Position numbers and translations under genes: made by a program
Assembly: GCF_002019735.1 (NCBI RefSeq)
Contig: NZ_KV917378.1
Coordinates: forward strand, 3,188,869-3,252,868
Length of the DNA: 64,000 nucleotides
Source: Salipaludibacillus agaradhaerens
Lineage (GTDB): Bacteria; Bacillota; Bacilli; Bacillales; Salisediminibacteriaceae
Reading direction: 5' to 3'
The notes under the pieces: model-generated
The model's input: only the letters and a program-made list of their open reading frames with translations
What the model was told of the DNA's origin: nothing
Database searches by the model: none
In this document: positions 60,814-64,000 of the stretch, piece after piece
Layout of the letters: each line of letters begins with the position of its first letter
How positions within the stretch are numbered: the first letter of the stretch is position 1

Positions 60814-61772
60814 TGGATTATTTACTGATGTTTTTATATGCTGTTGCCGTTTTGATTGTCTTATTAGGTGGCGTGACATTTGCCATATTAGCTGAACGAA
60901 AAGTCATCGGTTACATTCAACTAAGGCCTGGTCCAAATCGTCATGGACCATGGGGGACAGCACAAACGATTGCAGACGTTGTTAAATTATTGCTAAAAGA
61001 AGATATTATACCTGCTAAAGCAGACAAAAAAATCTTTGTATTAGCCCCAGTTTTAGCTTTTGCACCAGCATTCTCAGTGATGGCTGTACTCGTATACAGC
61101 AGTTCAATAGGTGGAGCAGATATCAATATCGGTGTGTTATATTTTCTTGGTGTATCGTCCATCACAATGCTTGGTGTCTTAATGGGAGGATGGAGTTCTA
61201 ACAACAAGTATGCCCTACTCGGTTCAATTCGAGGGGTCGCCCAGATGGTCAGCTATGAATTACCTCTAATACTCTCCATTGTCGGTATTATCATTCTCGT
61301 TGGTTCACTGAATATGACGGATATCGTCAATTATCAGGCAGATATGGGAATGTGGTTTATCGTACCGCAATTTCTTGCTTTCATTGTCTATATGATTTCC
61401 TCTATTGCAGAATTGAATCGTTCACCTTTTGATTTACCTGAAGCAGAATCGGAGCTTGTGGCCGGCTATTTTACTGAATACTCAGGTTTTCGATTTGCTA
61501 TGTTTATGCTAGCAGAGTATACCTATGCCATTGCCATAGCAGGACTTGCCACAACCTTGTTTCTCGGAGGCTGGCTTGGCCCGGCATTTTTGCCAGGGAT
61601 CGTATGGTTTTTACTTAAAGTATGTGCCGTTATGTTCATCTGGTTCTGGCTTACAGCTACGTTGCCGCGGGCTCGGGTGGATCAACTCATGAACTTCGGC
61701 TGGAAAGTACTTATACCTTTGGCGCTTCTTAACATCGTAGTGACGGCGATTATTAAAGTGTGGATGGGGTGA
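60813..61772 (+). CDS. nuoH: NADH-quinone oxidoreductase subunit H
   Basis: This 319-residue membrane subunit has about eight helices and joins the arms at the quinone entrance. Conserved loops include AERKVIGYIQLRPGPNRHG (30-48) and LNRSPFDLPEAESELVAGY, with the acidic residues of the E-channel. The ATG at 60813 follows GGAGAGGTTGATGCTTG. Confidence 0.95.
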   Translation: MDYLLMFLYAVAVLIVLLGGVTFAILAERKVIGYIQLRPGPNRHGPWGTAQTIADVVKLLLKEDIIPAKADKKIFVLAPVLAFAPAFSVMAVLVYSSSIGGADINIGVLYFLGVSSITMLGVLMGGWSSNNKYALLGSIRGVAQMVSYELPLILSIVGIIILVGSLNMTDIVNYQADMGMWFIVPQFLAFIVYMISSIAELNRSPFDLPEAESELVAGYFTEYSGFRFAMFMLAEYTYAIAIAGLATTLFLGGWLGPAFLPGIVWFLLKVCAVMFIWFWLTATLPRARVDQLMNFGWKVLIPLALLNIVVTAIIKVWMG

Positions 61773-61776
61773 TAAA

Positions 61777-62460
61777 ATGTTTCGATTATTAAAGGGATTT
61801 GGTGTGACGTTAAATTATTTAACAAAAAAGAATATCACCGTTCAATATCCCGAGGAAAAAGTTGTGATGCCCGAGCGCTTTCGAGGGATCCATCGCTTCT
61901 TTCCAGAGAAATGTATTGTCTGTAATTTATGCGTACAGGCCTGTCCCACCGATGTCATTTCTCTTACAGGCAAAAAAAGTGAAGAAAATCCTAAAAAGAA
62001 AGTCATTGAGACATATAATATTGATTTTCAGGGGTGTATTTTATGCGATTTTTGCACTGAAGTATGTCCAACAGATGCCATCGTGATGACAGCGAGGTAT
62101 GACAACTTAAGTGAATATAATCGCTCGGCTCATTTTAAGGACATGGATTGGCTTACGAACAATCATGTTTACGGAAATTATACAGAAGAGACAGATGAGC
62201 CAAAAAAAGAGGAAAAACCGAAACCACATTCTGAAACTAGTAACCCAACTAAACGAAGTGCGAGTGATACCTCCTTAGATAAGGGAAATGAGAACCAAGA
62301 GCTAGGGACAACACGCTCAAAGGACACAAAAACAGAGGGAATTGTAGAAAATCGTGAGGCTGTATCGACGCCCAAACCTAAAAAAACAAACTTAAGTAAA
62401 GAAGAACCTTCTCATGGGGATCATTCCAAAGATGGGGCAGGAAGAGGTGACCACGTGTGA
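61777..62460 (+). CDS. nuoI: NADH-quinone oxidoreductase subunit I with long C-terminal tail
   Basis: This 227-residue protein has two 4Fe-4S motifs, Cys46/49/52/56 and Cys87/90/93/97, which carry clusters N6a and N6b towards N2. The conserved part ends near residue 136; about 90 further residues are charged and low in complexity (rich in Lys, Glu, Ser, Thr, Asp), whereas typical Bacillus NuoI is ~140 long. The tail has no cysteine and looks disordered. nuoJ begins in the last four bases (GTGA). Confidence 0.92.
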   Translation: MFRLLKGFGVTLNYLTKKNITVQYPEEKVVMPERFRGIHRFFPEKCIVCNLCVQACPTDVISLTGKKSEENPKKKVIETYNIDFQGCILCDFCTEVCPTDAIVMTARYDNLSEYNRSAHFKDMDWLTNNHVYGNYTEETDEPKKEEKPKPHSETSNPTKRSASDTSLDKGNENQELGTTRSKDTKTEGIVENREAVSTPKPKKTNLSKEEPSHGDHSKDGAGRGDHV

Positions 62461-62954
62461 ATGGCCAAATGATATTCTTTACACTATTTGCTGTTATTGC
62501 TATTTCAGGGGCTGTGTTAATGATAGCTTTGCAAAAAATTTCACACCGCATTGTGTCTATGGTATTTAGTTTTTTTGCTGTTGCAGGGCTCTATTTTCTT
62601 TTAGGTGCTGAATTTATCGGTATTGTCCAGATCATGGTTTATGTAGGGGCAATCACCATTTTATTTGTGTTTGGGATGATGATGACAGAGCACCGCAATA
62701 TTGGTTTTGGACCGGATCCCCATAAGTGGCAACGGGGGCTAAGCTTTGTGGGAGTTTTAACCTTACTCATTATCATGCTTTACGGCATCTTTAATATGGA
62801 CCTTCCTAATACACCACAGCCATATATTGGCACGGTAGAAAGCATAGGTATTGAGCTTTATGGTCATTACTTTATCGCATTTCTCGGCTCAGCTTTTCTG
62901 CTAACCGCAGCTCTCATTGGGGCTGTCGTCATTGCGAGAAAGGAGGCCGAATAA
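62457..62954 (+). CDS. nuoJ: NADH-quinone oxidoreductase subunit J
   Basis: This 165-residue membrane subunit has five predicted helices, with the conserved [14 protein letters not shown] stretch in helix 3 that contains the pi-bulge. The start is GTG with GGAAGAGGTGACCAC upstream, overlapping the nuoI stop. Confidence 0.93.
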   Translation: MNGQMIFFTLFAVIAISGAVLMIALQKISHRIVSMVFSFFAVAGLYFLLGAEFIGIVQIMVYVGAITILFVFGMMMTEHRNIGFGPDPHKWQRGLSFVGVLTLLIIMLYGIFNMDLPNTPQPYIGTVESIGIELYGHYFIAFLGSAFLLTAALIGAVVIARKEAE

Positions 62955-62955
62955 T

Positions 62956-63264
62956 ATGGTTCCTATCACACTATTTTTAGCACTTGCAGCCATTTTATTT
63001 TGCGTTGGATTATATGGCGTTTTAACGCGACGCCATCTTGTCATTGTTCTTGCTAGTATTGAACTGATGCTAAACTCAGTCAATATAAATTTGGTAGCTT
63101 TCTCAGCTATAGGGCCATTTGCGAACATATCTGGGCAAGTGTTTACTTTGTTTGTTATTACGGTTGCTGCGGCTGAAGCTGCTGTAGGACTTGCCATTCT
63201 CATTGCCCTGTATAGAAACCGTCACACAATTGATGTTATTAAGCATGATTTATTGCGGTGGTAA
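62956..63264 (+). CDS. nuoK: NADH-quinone oxidoreductase subunit K
   Basis: This 102-residue three-helix subunit, related to MrpC of Na+/H+ antiporters, has the channel glutamates in [14 protein letters not shown] and [15 protein letters not shown]. The ATG at 62956 follows AAAGGAGGCCGAATAAT. Confidence 0.95.
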   Translation: MVPITLFLALAAILFCVGLYGVLTRRHLVIVLASIELMLNSVNINLVAFSAIGPFANISGQVFTLFVITVAAAEAAVGLAILIALYRNRHTIDVIKHDLLRW

Positions 63265-63353
63265 GCGAATAATTCTACTTACTAAACGTTTACTGACTTA
63301 CTAGTATAGCGTGCATATTCGTTTATAAAACTATGTAAAGAAAAGGTGATGAC

Positions 63354-64000
63354 ATGCTACAAAGTGCCTGGTTAATACCGGTTTTTCCACTTATCGCCTT
63401 CCTCATTTTGCTATTTGCTGGACGGCTACTTAAGGAAAAGTCGCCATATGTCGGGATAGCAGCTTTGGCTCTTTCATTTATCCTATCCGTAAGTGTTCTA
63501 ATCGAACGGATAGGCGGAGAAACTTATACGTATGTTGTAAACTGGTTAGCATTTGGTGACTCCTTTGTCACGATGGGATTTGAGGTTACCCCATTAAATG
63601 CTATGATGCTGATCATTGTCACTCTCGTCAGTCTAGTCGTGCATATTTTTTCAAAGGAATATATGCATGATGACAGTAGAATCCATATCTTTTATGCTTA
63701 TTTAGGTTTATTTTCTTTTTCAATGTTAGGTCTAGTTCTTGCTCCAAATATTTTACAGTTATTTATATTTTGGGAGTTAGTTGGCCTTTGCTCGTTCCTG
63801 CTTGTTGGATTCTGGTATTTTAAGCCTGAAGCTGCTGCGGCGGCAAAGAAAGCCTTTTTGACTACTAGAATAGGAGATGTTGGGCTTTTAATAGGTCTCG
63901 TTTTACTATTTAACGAGACCGGAAGTTTTGATTATAGCCGAATCTATAGCACGATTGAGAACGGTTTGATTAATGACACCATGCTGACTGTTACCGCCCT
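63354..64000 (+). CDS. nuoL: NADH-quinone oxidoreductase subunit L (partial)
   Basis: The start of the largest antiporter-like subunit runs past the right edge; 215 residues are seen. The N-terminal helices, the HIFSKEYMHDD loop, the channel Glu in FWELVGLCSFLLVGFW and the Lys-bearing AAAAAKKAFLTTRIGD segment are clear. The ATG follows AAAAGGTGATGAC. nuoM and nuoN are expected beyond the window. Confidence 0.93.
   Translation, partial: MLQSAWLIPVFPLIAFLILLFAGRLLKEKSPYVGIAALALSFILSVSVLIERIGGETYTYVVNWLAFGDSFVTMGFEVTPLNAMMLIIVTLVSLVVHIFSKEYMHDDSRIHIFYAYLGLFSFSMLGLVLAPNILQLFIFWELVGLCSFLLVGFWYFKPEAAAAAKKAFLTTRIGDVGLLIGLVLLFNETGSFDYSRIYSTIENGLINDTMLTVTA

Overview
The window is chromosomal core DNA of a spore-forming, low-GC Bacillaceae. 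Gene order follows the Bacillus subtilis ywfO–atp region closely: ywfO-ywgA-ywhB-ywhD-pbpG-speE-speB-ywiB-argS, then clsA/ywjE-fadF-rpoE-pyrG-ywjG-spo0F-fbaA-ywjH-murA-glpX-rho-rpmE-tdk-prfA-prmC-spoIIR-ywlB-ywlC-mntP-ywlE-rpiB-ywlG-glyA-upp-atp. Sporulation genes (pbpG, spo0F, spoIIR) mark an endospore former. The F0 a and c subunits carry residues typical of alkaliphilic Bacillus ATP synthases (Lys in a, Pro-x-x-Glu in c), and an atpZ gene precedes atpI, so an alkaliphile is likely. The genus cannot be fixed from this sequence alone.

Layout: 1-801, two unrecognised small genes; 1128-5537, lipL and ywfO-ywgA-ywhB-ywhD; 5714-12782, pbpG, polyamine genes speE-speB, ywiB-argS; 13244-17766, an accessory stretch (XapX-like protein, hydrolase, heavy-metal P-type ATPase, cardiolipin synthase); 17950-32812, fadF, rpoE, pyrG, spo0F, central carbon genes, murA, rho, rpmE, tdk; 33162-44301, a lipoprotein, a CoA-disulfide reductase-like enzyme, prfA-prmC, spoIIR and the ywlBCDEFG group with an inserted chemoreceptor; 45001-49766, glyA, upp and a Vpr-type protease; 50061-57427, the complete nine-gene-plus ATP synthase operon; 58323 to the edge, an 11-subunit-type complex I operon (nuoABCDHIJKL...) cut by the window end.

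The last two operons together form an energy-conversion block: proton input by NDH-1 and ATP synthesis by an alkaliphile-type F1F0.

No tRNA, rRNA, CRISPR array, transposase or prophage gene was seen. The intergenic regions are the less ordinary part: a dispersed ~155-bp repeat with two potential hairpins (at least seven copies), a second GC-richer repeat, a DnaA-box cluster with a perfect 50-bp palindrome before ywlC, a CTP-type attenuator before pyrG, an interleaved inverted-repeat pair (possible pseudoknot) before rpoE, a structured fbaA leader, a FadR operator at fadF, and hairpins flanking atpE.
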